DNA of 64,000 nucleotides. Origin: Diospyros lotus. Its lineage: Eukaryota; Streptophyta; Magnoliopsida; Ericales; Ebenaceae. Under the pieces are notes generated by a model that searched no databases, had not been told where the DNA came from, and worked only from the letters and a program-made list of their open reading frames with translations. Positions 10,945 through 22,400 of this stretch are shown in pieces; the stretch's first letter is position 1, and the number at the start of each line of letters is the position of its first letter. The stretch is from positions 25,330,366 through 25,394,365 of the forward strand of contig NC_068351.1 in NCBI RefSeq assembly GCF_014633365.1, in the 5' to 3' direction. The position numbers were made by a program, and so were the translations under genes.

Positions 10945-12880
10945 AATGGACAATATTAACCTAGAAAATGTTCAATATCTTCTATTAATGCATGAACAAA
11001 GAATGGCTGTCCAAACTGCCTCTATGTCTTCAGCCTTAAACTTTGAAATTGCATCTCCAATGATTGTAAATTTTGCATCTCATTGGTCAAAGAATGGAAG
11101 AGGACCTATTCTTAATCGAGGAGATTATACGAACAGAGGAAGTGGTTATGCTAATAGAGGGGGTAGAGGCTGAGGCAGATCCAATTCTAAGAAAGTTTAC
11201 TGTCAGTTGTGTGGAGAACCTGGACATTTTGCTTACAAGGCTATCACAGGTTTGACAGAGTGATTTTCTAATCCAAATCCTGGACGAAGTGACAGTATGT
11301 CTAAGTTTGATCCAAGATCCTATCTTACTGTTCTTAGTGATTCAGGTGAGGCATTTCTGAGTAAAACAGGTACTGTTCAGGGATCTCACTACAGTAATTT
11401 TAATCAGTTTTCAGATAACCAATTTTCTTCTTCATCACATAGCAGTAAGCCCTCCTGGTTTGTTAACTGGCACAACAAATCATATTACCTGGAGTCTTAA
11501 TAACCTTTCTTTGCATTTTCCTTACCAAGGTGTTGACGAGGTTCCAGTGAGAAATGGTAAAAAAATTGTCCATTTCAAATGTTGGTCTTAGTCAACTTTA
11601 TACTTAGACTAATCCTACTTCTATTGTTTCTCTATCTAATGTACTTCATATTCCTCATATTAAGTATTATGTGTTTCTCAGCTTACAAGAGACAATAATG
11701 TACTTGCTGAATTTAATTCTGACTCTTGTTGGATTAAGGACAAGGATACAAGACTTGTACTAATCCGAGGACACCTTAAAGATGGTCTCTATCAGTTGTC
11801 CCCAACGTTTGATTCCACTGCATCTCCTTCTAGCAAGCCTGAAGTTCATTCCACAAATTTGTCTTCGTCTCTTTTCTCAAAGCATTGTAATTCTGTACAA
11901 TCTACAATGTCTACTGTTCAGTCTTCATCTTTTCATGCCTTGTCTTTGACTGACAACACAGTTCCAAATAAAACTGTGTAATCAGTGGAATTTAATTCTT
12001 CTCTTTCTTTCTGTGATTCATGTAAACTTGGGAAACTACATCAACTTCCCTTTTCTACTTAAAAATCACAGTAAAGAAACCTTTGAAATTAGTTTATTCT
12101 GATCTCTGGGGTCCAGCTCCCAAAGTATCTACAGCAGGTTATAGATACTACATCATTTTTGTACATGCCTATACCAAATACACATGGCTATATCCATTAG
12201 AATGTAAGTCTAATGCCTTATCTACCTTTATTACCTTTCATAAATTTGTTGAATTGCAATTTCAGACTAAACTCGAGGTTTTTCAATCTAATAATGGAGG
12301 AGAATTTCAGTCATTTTTGCCATATGTTCAAATTCATGGCATTCAACCTCGCTTAACCTGTCCCTATATATGCCAACAAAGTGAAGTTGCTGAAAGAAAG
12401 CATAGGCATATTGCAGAAATAGGTCTTACCTTATTGGCCCATGCTCATATGCCTTTGACATTTTGGGTAGAGGCTTTTCAAACTGCAGTTTTCACTATCA
12501 ACATGTTACCAGGCTCTCCTCTCAATTATGTCCCTCCATTTGAATTACTCTTATCATAAAAAACCTAAATATTTGTCCCTTCAGCCTTTTGAATGTGCTT
12601 GTCTTTCTTATCTTCGACCCTATAACAAGCACAAATTTAATTCTCATTCTACCAAATGTGTGTTTATTGGTTATGGTTATGTGCAAGCTGGTTATAAGCG
12701 TTTATATCCATCTGGTCAAGTCTATGTCTCTCGACATGTCCAATTTAATCCTGATGACTTTCCTTTTCTTACTTTGTTTTATTCTTCTTGTTCATCCAAT
12801 CTGTTTCTGCATCTAGCAGTCTTCCAAGTTTGTTTCTTCACTCATTTTCTTTCTCTACTCCTCAGATAGTGCAGTCCTCT
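10945..12880 (+). pseudogene. Copia copy 3: gag C-terminus, protease and integrase
   Basis: The third copy of the same copia family begins in the middle of gag (MDNINLENVQYLLLMHEQ), where the gypsy LTR abuts. It has a glycine-rich stretch and the knuckle start CQLCGEPGHFAYK (about 11200-11240). The protease reads WFVN, then a frameshift into GTTNHITW, so the catalytic aspartate is replaced. The integrase core (12083-12559) has VYSDLWGPAPK, then QSNNGGEF with the second catalytic aspartate as asparagine, then VAERKHRHIAEIGL with the glutamate kept. The zinc-binding part is largely lost (about 11980-12080). The C-terminal part continues in another frame to about 12869. Confidence 0.85.
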
Positions 12881-13635
12881 AATCCTTTGATCCATTCACC
12901 TACTGTGCCATCTTCAGAACTTTCTTTCTTACCCTCTTCTTCCTCTCAATAACCTTAACTCACTTATTTGTCAAAATCATCTCAAGAACATCCTGCTCCT
13001 TCTATTCATCCTATGAGGACTCAGTCTAAATCCAAACCTCTTTTGCCTTCTTCTCCTCATACCTTAGTGAGTACTTTAGAACCTACCTCATGCTTTAGTG
13101 GGTACTTTAGAACCTACCTTAGTTCAGGATGCATTATTGAATCCTAGGTGGGTTAAGGCTATGCAAGAAGAGTTTTCTTCCTTACAGCACAATGGTACAT
13201 GGAAGCTTGTTCCCTTCTCTTCTGATATGAATTTAATTGGCTGTATATGAGTGTTTTGTATTAAGTAGAATCTTGATGGATCAGTTCTATAGTACAAGGC
13301 TCGATTAGTGGCTAAAGGATTTCTTCAAAATCATGGTATAAATCATGTTAAAACTTTTAGTCTTGTGGTTAAAGCTCCTACCATTCATGCTCTACTTCCA
13401 CTGGTTGTCACTTTTGATTAGGACATTCAACAAGCTGATGTGAACAATGCTTTTCTTAATGGTGATTTGACTAAAACTGTGTATATGTCTCCGCCTGAAT
13501 GTTTGTTAGCTCTACATATCCTTCTTATGTTTGTCAACTAAAGAAATCTTTGTATGGTCTCAAACAAGCTCCTCGAGCTTGGTACACAAAACTTAGGACT
13601 GCATAACAACACTGGGGTTTTGTGCTGAGCCTGAG
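12881..13635 (+). pseudogene. Copia copy 3: linker and truncated reverse transcriptase
   Basis: A serine/proline-rich linker (PMRTQSKSK) is followed by RT sequence with many stops: NPRWVKAMQEEF, MNLIGCI then a stop, NNAFLNGDLTKTVYMS and [19 protein letters not shown] duplicated stretch (CTTTAGTGGGTACTTTAG against CCTTAGTGAGTACTTTAG) lies at about 13063-13110. The copy ends abruptly at 13635, before the YVDD box, where the next LTR begins. This is the most decayed of the three copies. Confidence 0.82.
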
Positions 13636-13952
13636 TGTCAAATCCAAGATCTGAAAGAGGGCACTTCTGGTATTAAGGAAGAAGATAGAAGAATTGGCCA
13701 GAGAGAAGAATCGAGAGAATTTGAGAGAGTTGTAGAGAAAGAGTGGGAAAAGATGTGAAATGATCCTCACATGATTCTCATCCTCCCGAGTGAGCTTTTA
13801 TTTATAGGTTGCATACACTCTAGAGAGATCTAAATAATTAACTCTCTGCTGTTAGTTCCCCAAGTGGCAATGTGCAGCTTGGGTTCTAATTACAATAATG
13901 CCATGCAACTAATTACTACCACTAATAACAATTATGCCCTTGGGCCATAACA
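13636..13952 (-). mobile_element. 3' LTR of a minus-strand chromovirus-like gypsy element
   Basis: On the plus strand it runs TGTCAAATCC ... GGCCATAACA, 317 bp with TGT/ACA ends. The reverse complement of 13953-13967 is a polypurine tract (AAGGGGAGGAGGGT) directly before the LTR start TGTTATGGCC. This order fixes it as a 3' LTR on the minus strand. The insertion truncates copia copy 3. Confidence 0.75.
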
Positions 13953-14250
13953 ACCCTCCTCCCCTTGAATTATTTCTTGTTCCCAAGAAATCAAAGAAGC
14001 CTTGTCACCTAGGGATATTGCTGGAGTAGATCTGGCAAGTACTCCCATGTGGTGTTGCCAAGGTACAAGTGTGTCCACTGCACCAAGACCTAGGTGAGAG
14101 GGATGGAATCCTAGTAAATCACCCTTTTATCAGCACTACTAGGGGTTCTACTTCCACAGTTCTATCTTCAACCAATTCAGGAACCTCCCCACTGACTGCA
14201 TCAGTTTTTCCTACTGCCTTCTTTAGGAGAGATACATGAAACACTGGATG
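13953..14250 (-). pseudogene. Gypsy integrase C-terminus and chromodomain remnant
   Basis: Read on the minus strand, this gives the integrase tail with VSxISPKEG, DAVSGEVPELVEDRTVEVE in broken frames, then VLVQWTHLYLGNTTWEYL. The last part matches the chromodomain tail of plant chromoviruses (pattern VLIQW...ATWE). Several stops interrupt it. Recognisable similarity ends near 14250. Confidence 0.68.
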
Positions 14251-14818
14251 TCACAACTGGACCTTGAAAAAGATATACAAATTAGGCAAGGCATACATAT
14301 CTATCCACAAAATTCTATTGTCATGAATTTATAACAGCAAGCATAACAATTCTGTCAAAAAATATTTATTTGATAAGCAAATAATTTCTATAGCACCAAA
14401 GAAGGGATACCAAATAAGAGTTGCCTTAAAATCTCTCTCTTTTATTGGGCACATCTGGTAGCATCCATCATACCATGAGATGACACCATACCATCCAACT
14501 CAACAAGATTTACCACAGCAACAAAGGATCTTAAAAAAAAGTAATTAAGCCTATCAGCCACACCTTGGTCCTTGGCTACTCAAAAAAGTAGAATGCTATC
14601 CGATAATTAACTAATCAAGCATGTCTTACTGATTAAAAAATGAGTAAAGCACATCCATATATTTGGCAGTTGAGAGTCCAAACTCCAAATAAGCAATTAG
14701 GTAATCAATTCCATAAAGCATCCATCAACCACACGACAAAAGCTGAATAAGAAAAGGACTCAAAATGCACCAAAGCAAATTGAGATTCTTAAGAAATAAA
14801 AAGAAAAAAGTTCCGCAC
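14251..14818. other. Intron 4 sequence of PP2A-B55, no gene seen
   Basis: AT-rich sequence between the gypsy remnant and exon 4. I looked for the next PP2A exon on the minus strand and saw none. No repeat family was recognised. Confidence 0.5.
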
Positions 14819-14938
14819 CTTCCAGAATTTAATAGTTTTATCATTAGTAGATAGAAGAAATAAGGCTCCGTTAGCTGTTTGACACCATCTGATCTTGTTT
14901 ATTTTCTCCTCAATCTCCAAGCTCTTTAGATAATCAAA
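14819..14938 (-). CDS. PP2A-B55 exon 4
   Basis: 120 bases, 40 whole codons, from [18 protein letters not shown] to [10 protein letters not shown]. Acceptor CTGTCTCCAG|TTTGAT; donor TGGAAG|GTGCGG. The next expected exon (usually starting near VQEKKVKK) was not found further left. Confidence 0.92.
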
Positions 14939-16458
14939 CTGGAGACAGAGAAAGAAATTAAGTTAGAATGTCAATCCACCAAGCAAAAGGAGGAGTGAAG
15001 AAAATGCAGGCCTCAGGTTCATGGCTCTGAAACTCGGTTTTATAACGAAACTCTGGATGTCTATGAATTGGGTAATCCATCCTCTCTAGATCTTTGTGGC
15101 TTCCATCTTGCTACATATCACATTGAAGATATAGTTACAGCATAGAAACAAATAGAAACACTAACAAGAAGATTATCTGATTTAATATACAAAACCCAAA
15201 GAGCACCACAAGCATACATCCTTTGTGTCAGTTCTCTCAAATAATACCACTCTGCCCCCCCGATCACCAGTAGCAAGGTGGTCACCAGTGTTATCAAATT
15301 CAATTGCTGAGATGATATCAACTGCAAAAAATAATTTAAAGCAGAAAGATATCAGAATTGCAACAGGACAAGAGAGCTGAATTGAGAACTGCACTATGAT
15401 CCTGCCCAAATGCATGAAGAACGGGTGAATTCAACTCTTATGCAAAAGATTATTTATGTATTTTGTTCTTCAACGTAAAGGAAGCATCTATTACACAAGA
15501 ATGCACAAGCACACGTGCTCCCCCCTGCAGGGGGGAGGGGGGGGAGGGGGGAGAAGAGAGAGCATTACAATATCCATAGATGTAAACAAATGTAAAGGAT
15601 AAAGAGCAATGTTATAAGGACTTTCTATCCCTCTTGGGTACCAGTGTCCCTAAAATGTGACAATAGTACAGAACATGTCCAACACCAGGGGATCTCAATG
15701 CTTATACCATTGTTTTATGCTGCACCTTTCTACCATCATCAAGTCAACAAATATTATGATCATATAAACTCTCATGGACCAAGAGAAGAAATTTTTAGTA
15801 TACCACAAAATCTAAGATATGACCATATTAATTGTCCAACTTTGTCTTGTTCAGCAACATTATAGAAATAACTTCAGCAATGGTGACAGTTACTGTATCA
15901 GCTCACAAGTATGGATTAGCCAATAATAAGATTATCTGAAAATTGTGAACAGCCTGCTCATGGTTACTAGAAAGTATTTTTTATTTTTTAACTAGAAAAG
16001 TTTCCCTGAAAATTTATCTGAATGGGAATGAAAAAGGAAACCGATGGGAAACATTTCTAATGTTCTCACAATTCAGAAGAAACATGTCAAAAACTCTTCA
16101 AAAGCAGTACACACAATTCTTGCTATATGAATTCCATACACATTATCCACCAATACACTTTATCAATCCATCGATTTTGCCACCATATCTTATAAAGGTT
16201 TCATTTTCAGCAATTAATCAACTACAACAACCATATGAGCCTTGGCCAAGCATCATGAGATCACCACCTCCATTCTCAACACCCCCCCCCCCCCCCCCCC
16301 CAGCACTCCAACTGCTTGTGGCCATCTCCTTTGAGAAAGCAATTCTCCCCACTACCATTTCATCTTACTTTTTCTCCCCTCCATTATATTGATATCTATA
16401 AATTCAAATATAAGTGTGGGTGCACACACAGGTGGGCACAGACGTGCACACACATATT

Positions 16459-16498
<40 letters not shown>

Positions 16499-19400
16499 GG
16501 ACTTCTCTAGAAAAGAAAACTTAAGTTTTTTAATCATACTAATATGCATAATAGTAATAAATATATGTGCTAGCATATATAGTGTTGGAAGAAGTTATAA
16601 TCCATTAGGAGTCTTGTAAATTATCTTGTTAGCTGTAAATTGAGTTGTAATCTTTCCCTATTTTTTAGGAGAATATCTAAGAGATAAGTTAGCTAATATT
16701 TAGGAGATAGATGAGCTGGTATCTAGGAGATAAAGTTAACTATTTTTAGGACTCTGTGTGTATAAAGTTCGATTACCATTGAATGAATAAATCACGATAG
16801 TTTTCATTCAATTTTCTACCGAAATTCTTCATATAGGGTCAGTGAAATTGGTAATGAAGATTTCTTATTAAAGAGAGAGAGAGAGAGAGAGTCTTGTTTG
16901 TTGTTTTTATTAAGCACAACATAGTAATTTCAAAAGGATATATACTTTTTTAATGTCAGAATAATAAAATTCTATTAGTGACTCGCATTTTTATGATAGA
17001 AGGGGGAACTTGTTACAAAAGAGGTTGGGGGGTGTAGCTAGTCTCACTCTTTCAATAAATTTCAGAGGACTATAAATTTTGTCTTACAGCAGTGTCACAC
17101 AAATAAGACCAATATGTAATTGAGCATCCCTGGTGCACAGGGTTCCTTGTTATGTGAGGGGTCATCCTTGCATGCAACCTTAAAATAATGCTGCTCTTTT
17201 ACAAGTTACAACAATAGTACACGTTTACCCCCACATGATTCTAAAAGCAAATTCCATATAAAAAGATCTAGTGAAACAACAAATAGTGATGGATTAGAAG
17301 TGCACAAAAGACCTTAAGGAATTGAGAACCAAACTAATTCTTAGGCCTTGTTTCGGAGAGATTTATTAATAGAGTGGAATGAAAATGAAATGGAATGGAA
17401 CATAAAATATTTTCTCCTCATTTGGGAGAGTAGGGGATGGAAAGTAACGGAAAATGGTTCTACTTGTTTGGGAGGGTAATGGAAATGGATACAATGAAAG
17501 GGTATTAATCAGAAACCGACCATTATACCCTTTCTGTGAAATGACAGAATATGATAAATAAGGACAAACTTGAACTTTCAAAAAAGCTATTAAGGTTAAT
17601 GTTGTCAAAACAGAAAATTTAGTTTTCCATTCATTCTCCCCCAATTTTGGGAAGGAGGAAAAAATCCTTTAGAAGGAAACACTTTTCATTTCCATTCCAT
17701 TACTAATGTCTCTCCCAAACAAGGAGAACCCTCTTCCACTCCATCCAATTCCATTCCATTGCCCTCTCCCAAACACACTGTTACCTCTTTTGCTCATTTT
17801 GGATTGGCACTACTATAGTATTGGTTCAATTCCAGATCTGAAAGTAGATGACACAATGACTCCAGTTAGGTTTCAAGTAAAACCATCATTTAGACTCAAA
17901 TTAATCCATACCTGGATACAAACCAACCAACCAAACCAAATTGGTTGGTGGTTGAATTGAATTAGAATAACCTTCTCAATTTTTATTTGTAGACTGCAAT
18001 TTGTTAAAAATTTAGAATGTTAAATCTTATTCCTATAAGTATGCAACCATTATCCAGAGTTTACTTGAGATTTTGGGTTCTAAGTTACGGTGTTTACCAA
18101 CACTATATGTATCTGTCTCGGTGTTGATTTTTTGAGGCAAAAGCAATTAGGATACGGTGGGTCAAAAGTCTGAATCACAACAAGCTTCTTGTAAAGTTTG
18201 CTAAGTATGGTAATTGTGTTTAAATGTTAGAAGGTTACTCTCCTTATATTATATATAAAAGAGAAGAAATTTTGTTAAGAAGAAAGAGTGGAGTACACAT
18301 AACAAAGGATACAGCATTGTCTACAGAGAATACACAAAGAAACAAAAAAAGAATTAGCATATACCCAGGAAACAAAAAATTAGAATAAGAGAGAAAGACC
18401 AGTGCCATTGCACATCCAAGAAGCACAAGCCTCTTAAACAACCAAGAGTTATGGTCCACAAAGAAGTTAGATGGACAATCTTTGACCAGAGAAAATCAGT
18501 TGAAAGCTATCTATTCCAAAAGATTATGTCATTCTGCTCATTCCAAATGCACCATACTATCAAAAGAAGTGCATTCCTCCAAAGAAATCTTATTCTCCTT
18601 TTTAAAACCAAATCCCAAAAATGTTGAGCCAGAAAATCCCCAAGAGAAAGCAAGCAAACCCACAACTTCCCCAAAATGGAAAACAACTTGCTCCAAATAT
18701 TGGAATGATGACAATACAGAAAAAGATGTCCATTTCTCTCATTACTGTTAAGGTATAACACACATATAAAGAGAAACAGATACGAGACCTTCACCTTTAA
18801 CAGAGATAAATACTGTTGATCTTAGGAGATCATTAGTGTTGATCTTATGAAAAGCTCATTGTCTTGCATACCCACTTATATCATGTCTCTGTTCACCATT
18901 CTCACGTCTATTACTAATCATTTGTAGAAATTGGAGAGTGATTTTTTGTGAGGTCATATCAAGTATGACTTTAAGTATATCATTTAATTAGTTGGGATAA
19001 ATTATGTGTCCCTTCGGCCAATGGTGGTTTGGGAATTAGGAAGTTTAAGAGCTCTTAATAAAAGCCCTCTTGGGTAATGGTCACGGAGGCTTCCAAGTGT
19101 GGGGTTTTTGGGAAAGGGTCATCATACACAAGAATGACTCTCAGTTTCTTTTCTTTTCTTTTTTTGTGTGCATGTGTGATGGGGAGGGGAGAGTCTATAT
19201 GTCATGTTGGGTCTCCTCTCCAGTCCTCATAGAGACTTGTTTCAGAACAGTGTGCGGCCATTAAGAATAGAGCATAATTTATGCATAATTAGTAGGATTG
19301 GAAAACAGATCCATTGATAGTTGTGTCTAACATTCAACATAAATGAGAACAGAGCAATGTGAGGACAAATGTGATTGGCATCTGTTAAATGATAAAGTCC

Positions 19401-22400
19401 TGACACAGGAGCATATTCTTTGTTTTTTTTTTTTTATTTGTGTTTACGGTTAATATTTAAGGCAATAATTTCAGAAGTATTTTATATTATTATCTTTAAT
19501 AAATAGTCATGCAATTAGCATGTGACTTTTAATATAGATGGATGCATAAGACTAGAATGATTCCTTTGTGATAAATGGCTAGAATTTATTATTGTTGTAA
19601 CCCTAGTATAAATAGACTTTTAAAACACTTTGTTGTTCTCTTTATTTGTTTATTCTATGGGGCCTTTTCTGATAATTGACTTTTATTGAAAGTTCTCATG
19701 CTAGTCAAAAGCCTCCCCAAGCTCATTTTAATAGCTTCACTCAGATCCATCTCTCCACAAATAACTTGTGATGTGTGGTAAGCTTGTGGATAACTGGTCC
19801 TTTTTTCATAAGTAGGTCATGGTTAACAGCTATGGTCAATGTACAATTAATAGGGGCCAATTGAATAATAGTTCTGTTGGTGGAAGATAAGGAAGATAAA
19901 GCTAGAAGGCTGGCTCGTGCTAAGGAATAAACCGAGAGATACCAGATAATCATCATTCATCTCTTTCTTATCTCTTGTTTATAATAATCTGTTTCAATTT
20001 ATTATCTGCTTAAGTTTGATTATTTAATTTGTTTGTGTTGTAATCTAGAGCTATAAATTAGGAGTTATCTAAGAGCTGTAAATTAGGAGATATTTTAGGA
20101 GTTAGAGTTGAAGTAGAATTAGTAATAAACTAGGGAACTTGTGTACTTATATTCAAGGAATAAACAGAGAACTAGCGAGGTAAAATTTATTCAATCTACA
20201 TAATTTTATCAAGTTCATATAATGTAAATTCTCATAAGTCATATGAGTCATAACCTAATATAAATAAAAAGAACACACATTGGTAAACTTCTACATTATA
20301 AGCAATAACTATAATAAAAGCTCCAACAAACATTCAATTCTTAAGGAAACCAATAATAATTCACTTTCAAATCAATGAAGGCAGACAAAGAAGAAACAAA
20401 TGAAGCTATGGCAGACAGGAATCACCAAATTAGACCAAGAAATTGCAAAAGAAGAAACAAACGAAGAAATTGCAATAAAAGAAACAGACAAAGCTATATA
20501 CCCCTTTTAAGTTGAATCAAATGCAGCACCAAGCAATTGGAGATGTGAACCGATTCGTGTTGCATGGAAACGGAGACACCGAGCAGGTGAGCATGGAAAC
20601 ATCAATTCGTGTTTGTGAATCGATGGCGGCTCAGCTAGCAATTTGTGTTTGTGAATCGACAGTGACATCCAGCAATCAAAGTTGTGAATCAACGGCGACA
20701 CTAAGCACTGAGCAACCATGTGATAAGGGGGAAAGATAGAAGGTTGTGACAAAAGTGTTTGAGAGAGAGAAAGGTTCCCAGAGCCAGAGGGCATCCCTTG
20801 AATCAAAATTAATACTATGTTAGCTAGAGACGAAAAAAATTATGTCTGTGCATAAAAGCTAAAATCGGTAAAATCGTTATCCAACTCAGGATTCTATCAA
20901 TTTTACCAAGTTGAATCGGGATTCAATCCAATTCTACCATAATTTAGATTTTATATGGTCGTTGAATCATTTAAAAGTTCCTGACACGTAAAATCGTAAG
21001 AGTTGAATAGGGATTTTGACAACCATGTTCTCTATCGTTCGAGCCAAGAAAAGCAAGCGTCTGGTTATGCTTGAATCTCAACAAACTAAAGGGTCCGCCA
21101 TGGTATCAAGGAAGCCTAATGGAGGAAGGACAACCATGGGGAGTCAGACTAACCGCCTTAAGCCATCTAATAAGGATGGTCTTTGGTGCATGTTTGTAAG
21201 AAGCCACAACAGAGAAAATTGTTTCAAGCTTCATGTAAAGGCTCAGGTTCTAAGTCGAATTAGTGGATTAAAGGGACAAGCACAATAGTCAACAAACACT
21301 ACCAAAATGACATATCAGTCCCAAGATGCTTCTGCTAGCAGTGATGAACTTGGTGGACTAAGTATGGAGGAAATTGAAAAGTTGAGAGGTTTCATCCAAT
21401 CTCTTTCAGGCTATAGTTCTGCATGCTCTCTAGCCACCTCTAGTAAGTGTCTCTTTGATTGTTCCTTTAATGCTCATGTCAACCCACATACTTCTTCGTG
21501 GATTCTTGACTCAGGTGCAACTAATCACATGACATTGTGTCCCATTTTTTTTGCAACCTACAAACCCCTTTCAGGCCACAGAGGGATTGTTGTTTCAAAT
21601 GGCTCTCATATTCCTATTGCTGGTCAAGGCAACATCAATCTCATCCCCATATCCCATTAACTAATGTTCTTCATGTTCCCAAGCTATCCACCAACCTTTT
21701 GTCCATAAGCTAGCTTACTAAGTCTTTGAATTGCAGTGTTACCCTTTTTTACGCACATTGTATTTTTCAGGAGAAGATTTTAGGGAGGACAATTGGACTT
21801 GTTAAGGTTAAGGACGAACTTTACCATCTTGAGACAGTGAGCACTTTGAATGGCTCAGGGCACTAGTTGGCTCTCTCATCACAATGTCACCCCTCCCCTA
21901 CTATTTCTAAGATCTTGTTGCAACACTATTCATTTGGCCATTCTCCCTTTAAGTCTCTTAAAAACTATGTTTCCTCTCTTATTTCACAATGTATCTCTTG
22001 ACAATCTTCATTGTGAAGTCTGTGAACTTGCCAGACATCACAGGACTTCTTTTCCCTTGGTGAACAAAAGAGTTGTTTTTCCTTTTCCATTAATTCATAG
22101 TGATGTATGGGGACCTTCATGGGTTCGTAATTGCACTGGGGCTCAATGGTTTGTTTCCTTTATTGATGATTATGCTTGGGTCACTTGGGTTTACCTCATG
22201 CAAGATAAATCTCACGTTTCCACTATTCTTCCTAATTTTTGTCGCATGATCAAAACCTAATTCAGGGTGTGTATAAAATGATTTCACTCGAATAATGCCA
22301 AAGACTACTTTAACCATTGTTTCAACCACTTTTTCCTTAAATAATGCATTATTCACAAGTCTGCTTGTGTCATATACCCCTTAACAAAACGAGGTGGTTG

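Noticed and set aside
16060..16392. A 110-codon plus-strand frame
   Set aside because: It runs through the C22 homopolymer (poly-proline) and non-coding intron sequence; no family resemblance.
20507..20806. Overlapping frames on both strands around 20.5-20.8 kb
   Set aside because: The frames follow a short direct repeat (TGTGAATCGA), giving repetitive peptides without known domains.
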